A stretch of DNA of 45,164 nucleotides from Polycyclovorans sp046565985 (GTDB lineage Bacteria; Pseudomonadota; Gammaproteobacteria; Nevskiales; Nevskiaceae). Shown piece by piece: positions 26,484-34,491 of this stretch. Every line of letters begins with the position of its first letter. Position 1 is the first letter of the stretch. The notes beneath the pieces were generated by a model that searched no databases, had not been told where the DNA came from, and was given only the letters and a program-made list of their open reading frames with translations. Both the position numbers and the translations under genes were made by a program. The stretch lies in assembly GCA_046565985.1 (NCBI GenBank), contig JBKHXN010000125.1:1-45164 (forward strand). The letters run 5' to 3'.

Positions 26484-27569
26484 ATGAATACCCTGCTCGG
26501 TGGTCTGCGCATCCTCGATCTCTCCCGCCTGCTGCCCGGGCCGTTCTGCTCGCTGCAACTGGCACAGCTGGGCGCCGAGGTGATCAAGATCGAAGAACCC
26601 CAAGGCGGCGATTACGCCCGCGCCCTGTTCCCCGAGCTCTTCGCCCTGGTCAACCGCGGCAAGCAGTCCGTCACCCTGGACCTGCGCCGGGAGGCCGACG
26701 CCGAAACCTTCCGCCGCATGGCGCAGGACGCCGACGTGGTGCTGGAATCCTTCCGCCCGGGCGTGATGGACAAGCTCGGCTGCGGCTACGCTGCACTCAA
26801 GGCGCGCAACCCGCGGCTGGTCTATGCCGCCATCACCGGCTACGGCCAGACCGGGCCCTGGGCCCAGCGTGCCGGGCACGACATGAACTACAACGGCTAC
26901 GCCGGCGTGCTCGACCAGACCGGCACCGCCGGCGGCCCGCCGGCGCTGTCCAACGTGCAGATCGCCGACCTCGCCGGCGGCGCGCTGACCGCCGCCATGG
27001 GCATCCTCGCGGCGGTCATCGGCGCCCGTCAGTCCGGCCACGGCGCCTTTGTGGACGTGGGCATGATGGACGGCGCCCTCGCATTGCAGACACTGGCGGT
27101 GGCCGGCATCCGCACCACCGGCCACGCCCGTCCGCGCGGCAGCGACATGCTCAGCGGCGGCCTGCCCAACTACCGCGTGTACGCCTGCGCCGACGGCGGC
27201 TACGTGGCCATGGCCGCACTGGAACCCAAGTTCTTCCAGAACTTCTGCCGTGCCGTGGGCCGCCCCGATCTGGCCCAGAAAGCCCTGGCGCCCGGCGCCG
27301 CCGGCGCGCCGCTGGTGGCCGAGCTGGAAGCCCTGTTCAAGACCCGCAGCCGCGACGAATGGGACCACCTGCTGGCCGACCAGGACTGCTGCGTGAGCGC
27401 CATCCTCAACCCCGAGGAGGCGCTGCGCACCGCCCAGGCCCAGGCACGCGGCATGGTGGGGCAGGAACAGGGCAAGCCGGTGCTGCACTCGCCGGTGCGC
27501 GTAGAGGACGCCGTGACCGTGACACTGGCCCCGGCTCCATCGTTGGGCGCGCACAACCCAGCCCGCTAG
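26484..27569 (+). CDS. CaiB/BaiF family protein, alpha-methylacyl-CoA racemase-like
   Basis: A 361-residue class III CoA-transferase-fold protein. Motifs: ILDLSRLLPGPFCS near the start, GAEVIKIEEPQGGD, LDLR, the GQTGPW loop, and RAGHDMNYNGYAGVLDQTG followed by NVQIADLAGGA. H132 and D162 have the same 30-residue spacing as the proposed His126/Asp156 pair of mycobacterial alpha-methylacyl-CoA racemase (MCR). That favours 2-methylacyl-CoA epimerisation over CoA transfer. Racemisation lets branched (isoprenoid or sterol side chain) acyl-CoAs enter beta-oxidation, fitting the upstream genes. ATG 26484 starts just past the terminator, so it probably has its own promoter or relies on read-through. 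Confidence 0.85.
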   Translation: MNTLLGGLRILDLSRLLPGPFCSLQLAQLGAEVIKIEEPQGGDYARALFPELFALVNRGKQSVTLDLRREADAETFRRMAQDADVVLESFRPGVMDKLGCGYAALKARNPRLVYAAITGYGQTGPWAQRAGHDMNYNGYAGVLDQTGTAGGPPALSNVQIADLAGGALTAAMGILAAVIGARQSGHGAFVDVGMMDGALALQTLAVAGIRTTGHARPRGSDMLSGGLPNYRVYACADGGYVAMAALEPKFFQNFCRAVGRPDLAQKALAPGAAGAPLVAELEALFKTRSRDEWDHLLADQDCCVSAILNPEEALRTAQAQARGMVGQEQGKPVLHSPVRVEDAVTVTLAPAPSLGAHNPAR

Positions 27570-27669
27570 TTCGCGGCGCAGCCGGCCCGCGCAGAGGCAC
27601 GCCGCCGTTCCGCAGCGTCGCCGGGATGGGTTACCCTGCGGCCCTGCCCGATCCGACATGGAGACTGCG

Positions 27670-29313
27670 ATGCATGCCCGGCAACTGATCTACGCTTCCC
27701 TGATCCTGTTCCTCGCCGCCTGTGGCCGGAGCCCGTCCGGTGACGGCAAGGCCGCCCAGGCGATCACCGCCGGGCCGCTGCTGGAAGACATCCGCATCCT
27801 CGCTTCCGATGAGTTTGAAGGACGCCTGCCCGGCACCGCGGGCGAGGACAAGACCGTGGCCCTGCTCACCGAGCGCTTCAAGGCGCTGGGCCTGGCGCCC
27901 GGCAACCCGGACGGCAGCTACGTGCAGACGGTGCCGCTGGTGGGCATCCGCAGCGAGCCGCAGCTGGAGCTCAGCGTGGGCGGCAAGACGCTGCGCCCCG
28001 CCTACCGCCAGCAGTACATGGCCGCCTCCGATCGCGTGGTGCCGGAAGTTGAGGTAACCGACTCCGAGCTCCTGTTCGTCGGCTACGGCGCCGTGGCGCC
28101 GGAGTTTGACTGGGACGACTACAAGGGCCTGGACGTACGCGGCAAGACGCTGGTGATGCTGGTGAATGATCCCGGCTTCGCCACGCGCGATCCGGCGCTG
28201 TTCCGTGGCCGCACCATGACCTTCTACGGCCGCTGGACCTACAAGTACCAGATCGGCTCCGAGAAAGGCGCGGCGGCAGTCCTCGTGGTGCACGACACCG
28301 AGGCCGCCGGCTACCCCTGGACCGTGGTGGACAACAGCTGGGGCAGCGAGAACTTCCACATCCGCTCGGCCGACGGCAACGCCGGCCGCATCGCGCTGTC
28401 GGGCTGGATCACCGGCGATTACGCCCGCGAGCTGTTCAGCGCTGCCGGGCAGGATTTTGAGGCCCTCAAGACCGCCGCCAGCCGCCGCGACTTCAAGCCG
28501 GTGGCGCTGGGCAAGGCCCGCTTCAAGGTCCGCAACAGCACCCGCGAGGTGGACTCGCGCAACGTCGTCGCCCGCCTGCCCGGCCGTGAGCGGCCCGACG
28601 AGCACATCGTCTACACCGCGCACTGGGATCACCTGGGGCGCGACGAAAATCTCGAAGGCGACCCGATCTACAACGGCGCGCTCGACAACGCCACCGGCAC
28701 CGCCGGGCTGATCGCGCTGGCGCGCGCCTACAAGGCCCTGCCCCGCCCCCCGCGCCGCTCGGTACTGTTCCTCGCCGTCACCGCCGAGGAGCAGGGCCTG
28801 CTCGGCGCGCAGCGCTACGCCGCCGAACCGCTGTACCCGCTGGAAAAGACACTGGCCAACTTCAACATGGACGCGCTCAACCCCTGGGGCCGCACGCGGG
28901 ATGTGGAAGTGATCGGCTGGGGCCAGTCCACCCTGGAAGACCTGCTGCGCGAAGAAGCCGGCAAGCAGGGCCGCGTGCTGGCGCCGGAAGCCGAGCCCGA
29001 AAAAGGCTACTACTACCGCTCAGACCATTTTGAATTCGCCAAACGCGGCGTGCCCGCGCTGTACGCCAAGTCCGGCATCGAGTTCATCGGCCAGCCGCCG
29101 GACTACGGCGAGCGCCGGCGTGCCGAGTACCGCGCCCAGGCCTACCACGGCGTTGCCGACGAAGTGCAGCCCGACTGGGACCTCTCCGGCATGGTGGAAG
29201 ACCTGCAGCTCTACTTCGCCGTCGGCCACCGCGTCACCGAGGGCGATACCTGGCCGCAGTGGAAGGCCGGCTCCGAGTTCCGCGCCATCCGCGAAGCCCG
29301 GCTGGCGCAGTAA
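27670..29313 (+). CDS. M28 family zinc metallopeptidase lipoprotein
   Basis: A 547-residue exported aminopeptidase-like enzyme. The N-terminus is a lipoprotein signal ending in the lipobox LAAC (Cys18). A PA-like insert follows (about 120-300, with VGYGAVAPEFDWDDYKGLDVRG), then the M28 core. Zinc ligands and catalytic residues are visible: HWDHLG, GALDNATGTAGL, TAEEQGLLG, NFNMDALN and YRSDHFEFAKRGVPAL. It likely removes N-terminal residues from peptides in the envelope. I chose the ATG at 27670 (GGAG six bases upstream); the in-frame ATG at 27658 adds four residues. Monocistronic, with a repeat-rich 319-bp gap after it. Confidence 0.92.
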   Translation: MHARQLIYASLILFLAACGRSPSGDGKAAQAITAGPLLEDIRILASDEFEGRLPGTAGEDKTVALLTERFKALGLAPGNPDGSYVQTVPLVGIRSEPQLELSVGGKTLRPAYRQQYMAASDRVVPEVEVTDSELLFVGYGAVAPEFDWDDYKGLDVRGKTLVMLVNDPGFATRDPALFRGRTMTFYGRWTYKYQIGSEKGAAAVLVVHDTEAAGYPWTVVDNSWGSENFHIRSADGNAGRIALSGWITGDYARELFSAAGQDFEALKTAASRRDFKPVALGKARFKVRNSTREVDSRNVVARLPGRERPDEHIVYTAHWDHLGRDENLEGDPIYNGALDNATGTAGLIALARAYKALPRPPRRSVLFLAVTAEEQGLLGAQRYAAEPLYPLEKTLANFNMDALNPWGRTRDVEVIGWGQSTLEDLLREEAGKQGRVLAPEAEPEKGYYYRSDHFEFAKRGVPALYAKSGIEFIGQPPDYGERRRAEYRAQAYHGVADEVQPDWDLSGMVEDLQLYFAVGHRVTEGDTWPQWKAGSEFRAIREARLAQ

Positions 29314-29350
29314 GCCCCGGCACGGGCGCCCCGGCGCGCCCCTGAAGGCG

Positions 29351-29378
29351 TGGATTCCCGCGTGCGCGGGAATGACGA
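29351..29378 (+). repeat. REP-like palindromic repeat, copy 1
   Basis: TGGATTCCCGC-GT-GCGCGGGAATGACGA: an imperfect palindrome with ATTCCCGC and GCGGGAAT arms. It is almost identical to the copy at 29503-29530. Short elements with this GGATTCCCGC...GCGGGAATGAC core are widespread intergenic repeats in proteobacteria. Confidence 0.8.
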
Positions 29379-29412
29379 CCGCAGATATTTCCTCGTGCCT
29401 TCCTGCCATCAT

Positions 29413-29442
29413 CCCCGTGCGCCGGACCATGTGTCCGGCGGG
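29413..29442 (+). repeat. strong hairpin between the two REP-like copies
   Basis: CCCCGTGCGCCGGAC-CATGT-GTCCGGCGGGG folds into a long stem (CGCCGGAC/GTCCGGCG plus outer CCCC/GGGG) with a five-base loop. No T-tract follows on either strand; it may still help separate the convergent peptidase and beta-propeller genes. Confidence 0.6.
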
Positions 29443-29502
29443 GATCCATGCCGGAAAGAAGCCTCGGGTGGTCCTGAGCAAGTGAAGGCAGGAGCGGTGA
29501 GA

Positions 29503-29530
29503 TGGATTCCCGCTTGCGCGGGAATGACGA
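29503..29530 (+). repeat. REP-like palindromic repeat, copy 2
   Basis: Same orientation and nearly the same 28 bases as the copy at 29351-29378, differing only in the loop (CTT instead of CGT). The 319-bp gap 29314-29632 contains these two repeats and the hairpin between them, and no gene. Confidence 0.8.
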
Positions 29531-29632
29531 CTGCGTTTGTTCCGCTCCTGCCTCCCCGCATCATCCCCCTGAGCTCACAAACCAACTGCAACACCCGGTA
29601 TGGGGGTGCAAGGGGACGAGGCTTTCGGCCGT

Positions 29633-30706
29633 TCAGGGCCTGACCGCCGCCACCGGAATGCGGGCGAGCCCGGGGTAGGAGAGGCTGCCCAGATAGAGCG
29701 TGTCGCCGTGCTGCTTGACGCTGGTGATGGGGGCAAAGGCGCCCTCCCCCTTGTATTGGGCGTTGGCGACAACCTGTCCGTTCAGGTCCAGCCCCAGCAC
29801 CCAGCCGTGCATGACCGGCGCCGGGTGCAGGAAGGCAGGCAGGCGGTAAACCACCTTGCGCAGGAAGGGGCGTTCCAGCAGCCAGTCGAGATCCGGCGTG
29901 CGGGGGGCGTAGAGCGCCAGCCAGAAGGTGTCGCTGCCGTTGAAGCTGACGTTGTCCGGAAACCCGGGCAGGTTGGCAATGAACAGATCGTGCGTGCCGG
30001 CCTTGTCGCCGCTGAGCCAGTAGCGGGTGATCTGGTAGCGGCCGGTCTCGTTGACCAGCACGTAGGCATCGTCCGGTCCCAGGGCAATGCCGTTGGCAAA
30101 ATACAGGCCGTCCAGCAGCGTTTCGGTCTGGCCGGTGGCGGGGTCGTAGCGCAGCAGGCGGCCGTTGCCGCCGTGCTCGAAGAAGTCGGCCATCAGCTCG
30201 GCGGGCCCGAAGCGGCTGGAAGCGTCGCTGAAGTAGATGCGGCCATCGGCGGCCACGTCCACGTCGTCCACGAAGCGGAACGGCACGCCGTCGGATTCGG
30301 TGCTGAGGGTGGTCAGGCGGCCGTCCGGCTCCAGGGCCAGCAGGCCCTTCACGGCGTCGGCCACGATCAGGCGCTCGCCGGCAAAGGCCAGGCCCAGCGG
30401 CCGGCCACCGGTGTTGGCGAGCAGCTCGATGCCCTGCCCGTCTGCCGCCAGGCGGAAGATGCGGCCGTCTATGAAGCCGGAATACACGCGGCCCTCGGCG
30501 TCCAGGGCCAGGCCTTCCGGCCCCAGACCCTGCCCGGCGGCCAGCACCTGGGCCGCCTGCAGGCGCGCGTTGTAGGCAAACGGGCCTTCGCTGGCGGACG
30601 GCACCGGCGGGGGCGACCAGGCGGTGGGCGTGATCGGCACCGGCCAGAACAGCAGATAGGCCAGCGCGGCAATCAATACCGCGCCCAGGACATGGCGTGT
30701 ACGCAT
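29633..30706 (-). CDS. strictosidine synthase / SMP-30-like six-bladed beta-propeller protein
   Basis: A 357-residue protein with an N-terminal membrane anchor (VLGAVLIAALAYLLFWPVPI) that probably faces the periplasm. Propeller motifs repeat: GPEGLALDAEGRVYSGFIDGRIFRL, GRPLGLAFAGERLIVADAVKGLL, VDDVDVAADGRIYFSDASSRF and LPGFPDNVSFNGSDTFWLALYAPR. The layout is that of the strictosidine synthase-like/APMAP group, whose members act as lactonases or arylesterases; plant-type alkaloid synthesis is not implied. Start at 30706 with GGAGGAAG upstream. It is divergent from the acyl-CoA synthetase with a 207-bp gap. Substrate unknown. Confidence 0.85.
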   Translation of the reverse strand: MRTRHVLGAVLIAALAYLLFWPVPITPTAWSPPPVPSASEGPFAYNARLQAAQVLAAGQGLGPEGLALDAEGRVYSGFIDGRIFRLAADGQGIELLANTGGRPLGLAFAGERLIVADAVKGLLALEPDGRLTTLSTESDGVPFRFVDDVDVAADGRIYFSDASSRFGPAELMADFFEHGGNGRLLRYDPATGQTETLLDGLYFANGIALGPDDAYVLVNETGRYQITRYWLSGDKAGTHDLFIANLPGFPDNVSFNGSDTFWLALYAPRTPDLDWLLERPFLRKVVYRLPAFLHPAPVMHGWVLGLDLNGQVVANAQYKGEGAFAPITSVKQHGDTLYLGSLSYPGLARIPVAAVRP

Positions 30707-30820
30707 GGGGTCTTCCTCCGGGAATTCGAGTTATGGACTGCGCGGCACGGGCTGCGCAGGGCCACACTATGCCCCAAAGCAGCGCCGTCCCGGTACCCAT
30801 TTCCCCATTGCGGCCGGGGT

Positions 30821-30850
30821 TTGTTTACACTTTGGGCCTTCATTCATAAA
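30821..30850 (+). promoter_or_regulatory. possible promoter of the acyl-CoA synthetase gene
   Basis: TTGTTT (30821-30826) or TTTACA (30824-30829) with CATAAA (30845-30850); spacers are 18 or 15 bp, so neither pairing is ideal. This AT-rich patch stands out in the GC-rich divergent gap. No palindrome like the one before the thiolase gene is seen here. Confidence 0.35.
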
Positions 30851-30913
30851 GAAAGCATGGTTCCGCAGGCGGCAGCGCCCCGGCACCGCGCCCCAGAACG
30901 ACAGGGACCCTCG

Positions 30914-32569
30914 ATGAGCGCACACAAGAATCCGGTTGAAATGCTGCTGAAATGGGCACAGGAACGGCCCAATTCGCCCTGGCTGTTCCAGCCGATCAAC
31001 GGGGTCTGGCACCCCATCACCTGGAGCCAGGCGGAGGTGCAGATCCGCTGCATGGCCTCGGCCCTGCGCGGGCTGGGCCTGAAGCCGGGTTCGGCCATCG
31101 CCATTTCCGGGCGCAACACGGCGCACTGGTTTCTGGCCGATCTGGCCATCTCCATGGCCGGCTACATCAGCGTGGGCCTGTACCCCAAGCAGTCGCCGGA
31201 CGCGGTGAAGTACATCCTGGAGCATTCCGAGACGCGGGTAGTGTTCATCGGCCCCATGCCGGACCCGGATGAATTTGCCGGCGCGCTGCCCAAGGGCATC
31301 GTCAAGATCGGCTTCCCCTACCCGGACGTGAGCATTCCCTGCGATCACCAGTGGGAAGAACTGGTCCGCACCCACGAGCCGCTGGCCGGCTACAAGGCAC
31401 CGGACCCGAAGGAGCTCATCACCCTGGTCTATACCTCCGGCACCACCGGCAACCCCAAGGGCGTGATGATCAACGGCGAGAACATGATGTTCGCCTCCCA
31501 GGGCCTGCTCAAGGCCATGCCGGCGCAGGGGCAGGAACGCTTCTTCTCCTATCTGCCGCTGGCGCATGCCTTTGAGCGCGGCGCGGTGGAGCTGGCCAGC
31601 ATCTATTTCGGCGCGGAAGTGCACTTCCTGGAAAACCTCGACAAGCTCGCCGAGCAGCTCAAGGAAGTGGCGCCCACCCGCTTCTTCGGCGTGCCGCTGG
31701 TCTATGGCCGCATCCAGACCGGCATCCTCAAGAAACTGCCGCAGGAAAAACTCGACCGCCTGCTGAAGATTCCGCTGCTGTCGGGCCTGATCAAGCGCAA
31801 GATCAAGAAAGGCATGGGCCTGCACCGCGCCCGTTACCTGTTTGTGGGCGCCGCGCCCATGCCCATCCCGCTGATGCAGTGGTTCCAGAAACTGGGGATC
31901 ACCATCCTGCAGGGCTATGGCATGACCGAGAACAACATCTACGCCACCGCCAACCTGCCCAACGCCAACCGTATCGGCTCGGTGGGCCGCGCCATGCCCG
32001 GCGCCGACATGAAGATCAACGAAGACGGCGAGATCCTCTTCAAGCATCCGGGCGTGATGGTCGGTTACTACAAGGAACCGGAAAAAACCCGCGAAACCTT
32101 CACCGCCGACGGCTGGCTGCGTACCGGCGACCAGGGCCGGGTGGACGGCGACGGGTATCTGTACATCACCGGGCGGGTCAAGGACATCTTCAAGACGCTC
32201 AAGGGCAAGTACGTGGCGCCGGCGCCGATCGAGGGGGCGCTGTCACGCAACACCCACATTGACCAGCTCTGCTTCGTGGGCACCGGGCTCAAGCAGCCGA
32301 TCATGGTGGTGAGCCTCAACGAAACCGGCCGCGCCAAGCCGCGCGAGGTCATCGAGCGCGAACTGGCCGCCGACATGGATGCGGTCAACGCCACACTGGA
32401 ACCGCACGAGCAGATCGCCAAGATCGTGGTGGTGAAAGAGACCTGGACCATCGACAACAACCTGATGACCCCGACCATGAAGGTCAAGCGCAATGAAATC
32501 GAGAAGCGTTACCTGCCGCTGATCGAGCGCGAAGCGCAGACCCGCAGCAAGGTCGCCTGGGAAGCCTGA
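30914..32569 (+). CDS. long-chain acyl-CoA synthetase (AMP-forming)
   Basis: Activates fatty acids to acyl-CoA through an acyl-adenylate. 551 residues, with the AMP-binding P-loop VYTSGTTGNPKGVMI (172-186), SYLPLAHAFERG, the LQGYGMTENN adenylation motif, DGWLRTGDQGRVDGDGYLYITGRVKDIFK and the C-terminal Lys region LMTPTMKVKRNEIEKRY. The LAHAFER and KVKRN patterns belong to long-chain ligases of the bubblegum/ACSL type rather than to acetyl-CoA synthetase. ATG 30914 has AGGGA upstream; the ATG at 30857 is an alternative giving a 19-residue extension. It would feed the beta-oxidation genes at 20.6-26.4 kb. Confidence 0.92.
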   Translation: MSAHKNPVEMLLKWAQERPNSPWLFQPINGVWHPITWSQAEVQIRCMASALRGLGLKPGSAIAISGRNTAHWFLADLAISMAGYISVGLYPKQSPDAVKYILEHSETRVVFIGPMPDPDEFAGALPKGIVKIGFPYPDVSIPCDHQWEELVRTHEPLAGYKAPDPKELITLVYTSGTTGNPKGVMINGENMMFASQGLLKAMPAQGQERFFSYLPLAHAFERGAVELASIYFGAEVHFLENLDKLAEQLKEVAPTRFFGVPLVYGRIQTGILKKLPQEKLDRLLKIPLLSGLIKRKIKKGMGLHRARYLFVGAAPMPIPLMQWFQKLGITILQGYGMTENNIYATANLPNANRIGSVGRAMPGADMKINEDGEILFKHPGVMVGYYKEPEKTRETFTADGWLRTGDQGRVDGDGYLYITGRVKDIFKTLKGKYVAPAPIEGALSRNTHIDQLCFVGTGLKQPIMVVSLNETGRAKPREVIERELAADMDAVNATLEPHEQIAKIVVVKETWTIDNNLMTPTMKVKRNEIEKRYLPLIEREAQTRSKVAWEA

Positions 32570-32591
32570 ACCGCCTTCCCGCTGCCGCAGG

Positions 32592-32622
32592 AAAGAGCCA
32601 CCGCAAGGTGGCTCTTTCGTCT
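32592..32622 (+). terminator. rho-independent terminator after the acyl-CoA synthetase gene
   Basis: Perfect 11-bp stem AAAGAGCCACC (32592-32602) / GGTGGCTCTTT (32607-32617) closed by a GCAA tetraloop and followed by CGTCT. It lies 22 bases after the stop. Confidence 0.85.
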
Positions 32623-32700
32623 CTGCCCACAAGCCTGCACACGCGCCCTGCTTCTGCAGGCATCATGAGGCCCCTTTCCACGCGCAACGGAAGACGTCCC

Positions 32701-33540
32701 ATGCGCCTGCTGACCGGATGGATCCTGCTGCTCACCCTGCTGCTCGGCGGCTGCAGCCGCGTGGGCCTGGTGTACAACAACCTGGACACGCTGGTGGGTT
32801 TTGAAGTGGGGCGGACGCTGGACCTGGACCGCGCCCAGGAGCAGCTGCTGGACGAGCAGTTCCGGCTGCTCTGGGACTGGCACCGCCACACCCAGCTGCC
32901 GCTGTACGCGCAAGACCTGCGCGAGCTGGCCGCCGCCGTGGACGAGCCGGTCAGCGCCGGGCAGGTGCTGGGCTACCTGGCCCGCGCCGAGGCGCACGGC
33001 GAGACCCTCACCCGCCGCGCGGCGAACCACGCCCTGCCCCTGCTCGCCAGCCTGCGCGACGAACAGGTCAGCCACCTCAACCAGCGCCTGCGCAAGCGCA
33101 TGGAGCAATCCGCCAGCGAGACCCGGCCCACCGACGAGCAGTGGGTGGACACCACCTACCGCAACGCCCGCAAGTCACTGGAGAAATGGGCCGGCCGCTC
33201 CACACCGGAGCAGCGAGAGCAGTTGCGCGACTGGGCCCGGCAGCGCCTGCGCTGGCGCACGCCGCCCGCAGCCGACAGCGACAGCCCGGATACGCTGCTG
33301 CAGCCGCTCAACGCCCTGCTGGCCCAGCGCCAGGCCCCCGACTTTGCCGAGCAGCTCGACCGCTTCCTGTTCGGCCAGCAGCAGGAGGCGCAGGACCAGC
33401 GCAACGCCGACGAGCAGCGCCGCGAAGGTGCCGCCTTCCTGGCGCAGATGAGCCAGGGGCTCACGCCCGCCCAGCGGCGGCACCTGCAGGACCGCCTGCT
33501 GGACTACGCCCGCCAGTTCGAGAAGCTGGCCGCGCGTTAA
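32701..33540 (+). CDS. DUF6279-like lipoprotein
   Basis: A 279-residue predicted lipoprotein: n-region MRLL, a Leu-rich core and the lipobox LLGGC (Cys18). Just after it comes SRVGLVYNNLDTLV, which resembles the start of the DUF6279 family of unknown function. The mature part is highly charged and helical (Glu/Gln/Arg/Ala-rich), with likely coiled-coil stretches. These include RNARKSLEKWAGRSTPEQR and LTPAQRRHLQDRLLDYARQFEKL. I chose the ATG at 32701 because it gives a clean lipoprotein signal and has GGAAG seven bases ahead. Single gene between a terminator and a convergent ynfA-like gene. No function assigned. Confidence 0.75.
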   Translation: MRLLTGWILLLTLLLGGCSRVGLVYNNLDTLVGFEVGRTLDLDRAQEQLLDEQFRLLWDWHRHTQLPLYAQDLRELAAAVDEPVSAGQVLGYLARAEAHGETLTRRAANHALPLLASLRDEQVSHLNQRLRKRMEQSASETRPTDEQWVDTTYRNARKSLEKWAGRSTPEQREQLRDWARQRLRWRTPPAADSDSPDTLLQPLNALLAQRQAPDFAEQLDRFLFGQQQEAQDQRNADEQRREGAAFLAQMSQGLTPAQRRHLQDRLLDYARQFEKLAAR

Positions 33541-33567
33541 GCGCGCAGCCCGAGGGCCGTCTGCCGG

Positions 33568-33891
33568 CTATGTGTGACGCGGGGCAAGCATGATGATGGC
33601 CATGCCCAATATGGCAACAGCCGAACCAACCAGATCCCACGGCGTGGGCCTCACGGACTCAACCAGCCACAGCCAAAGGATCGCCACGGCGACATAAACG
33701 CCGCCGTAAGCGGCATAGATGCGGCCCGCTGAGGTCGGGTGAAGCGTCAGCAGCCAGGCAAAGAGCCCCAGGCTGATGGCAGCGGGAATCAGGAGCCAGA
33801 CCGATGCTCCTTTCTTGAGCCAGAGATACGGAAGATAGCAGCCGATGATCTCTGCAACGGCCGTGACTGCAAAAAGGGCCAGTGTCTTCAT
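33568..33891 (-). CDS. YnfA family (UPF0060) small membrane protein
   Basis: A 107-residue inner-membrane protein with four hydrophobic segments, the fold of small multidrug-resistance transporters. Family signatures include VTAVAEIIGCYLPYLWL and GRIYAAYGGVYVAVAILWLWLVE, then PTPWDLVGSAVAILGMAIIM. YnfA homologues have been proposed as SMR-type exporters, but the substrate here is unknown. Start ATG at 33891. The gene reads visibly less GC-rich than its neighbours, with more A/T at third positions, hinting at acquisition; I did not compute this. It is transcribed on its own, convergent with the lipoprotein gene. Confidence 0.93.
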   Translation of the reverse strand: MKTLALFAVTAVAEIIGCYLPYLWLKKGASVWLLIPAAISLGLFAWLLTLHPTSAGRIYAAYGGVYVAVAILWLWLVESVRPTPWDLVGSAVAILGMAIIMLAPRHT

Positions 33892-33932
33892 GTCACATCA
33901 TGCCCAACGCCAACCCGCCATCAAGCACTCCG

Positions 33933-34199
33933 TTACTTGTGGGTCTTGAGCAAGCCCGCCACCTTGTCGGCGTAGTGCTTCATGGCGTCTTCCTTCTTCA
34001 TGCCCTTGAGCTTGGCCCAGGCGTCGTATTTGGCGCGGCCGACCATGTCGAGCATGCCGGGGCGGGTGCCGGTGACGTCACCGTCTGCCGCCTGCTTGTA
34101 GTGGGCATAGAGAAACAGCATGTCGTTGTTGTCGGGGCGCTTGGTGAGGGTTTTGACGTCGGCCTGCGCTTTCTGGAACTGGGCTTTGAGGTCTGCCAT
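33933..34199 (-). CDS. acyl-CoA-binding protein (ACBP)
   Basis: An 88-residue soluble four-helix protein that binds long-chain acyl-CoA esters and buffers them. The signature LYAHYKQAADGDVTGTRPG and RAKYDAWAKLKGMKKEDAM are diagnostic. All ligand-contact positions known from bovine ACBP are kept with a +3 shift: Y31, Y34, K35, K57 and Y76. ACBPs are eukaryote-wide but sporadic in bacteria. It fits the acyl-CoA synthetase and beta-oxidation genes in this window. Start ATG 34199; 41 bases separate it from ynfA downstream on the same strand. Confidence 0.95.
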   Translation of the reverse strand: MADLKAQFQKAQADVKTLTKRPDNNDMLFLYAHYKQAADGDVTGTRPGMLDMVGRAKYDAWAKLKGMKKEDAMKHYADKVAGLLKTHK

Positions 34200-34305
34200 G
34201 TGCGACTCCTGAACGGGACGGATGCCGCGTTATAGCACGGCACTGGCCCGCATTTCTCACGGGGGGATCGAGTGATGGCCGCATGTCGGGCAGGTCAGCG
34301 GCGCC

Positions 34306-34342
34306 GGGCTGGAACGAAACCCGTGGTGGTTCCACGGGTTGA
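34306..34342 (-). terminator. terminator after the OMP85-like gene (minus strand)
   Basis: AACCCGTGG (34318-34326) and CCACGGGTT (34332-34340) form a perfect 9-bp stem with a five-base loop; on the minus strand it is followed by TCGTTCC after a GGGTT arm. It is the only clear element in the 292-bp gap 34200-34491, where I see no gene. Placement fits the end of the folA-OMP85 transcript. Confidence 0.55.
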
Positions 34343-34491
34343 GTGAAGCCCCAGCCGCTGGCCGCGCGGACAGGCCGGCACCGATCAGCCTTCGATCCCG
34401 ACGACAGCCTGTTCGGGAGATCCATCACCCGGTCCGCGCTGCATTCCGATACCGGTGCCCGGATCGAAGGCGACCCTGTGAGACATGCGGG

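Noticed and set aside
29600..30913. A long N-terminal extension of the acyl-CoA synthetase on the plus strand
   Set aside because: It is antisense to the beta-propeller gene and lacks similarity; the synthetase starts normally at 30914.
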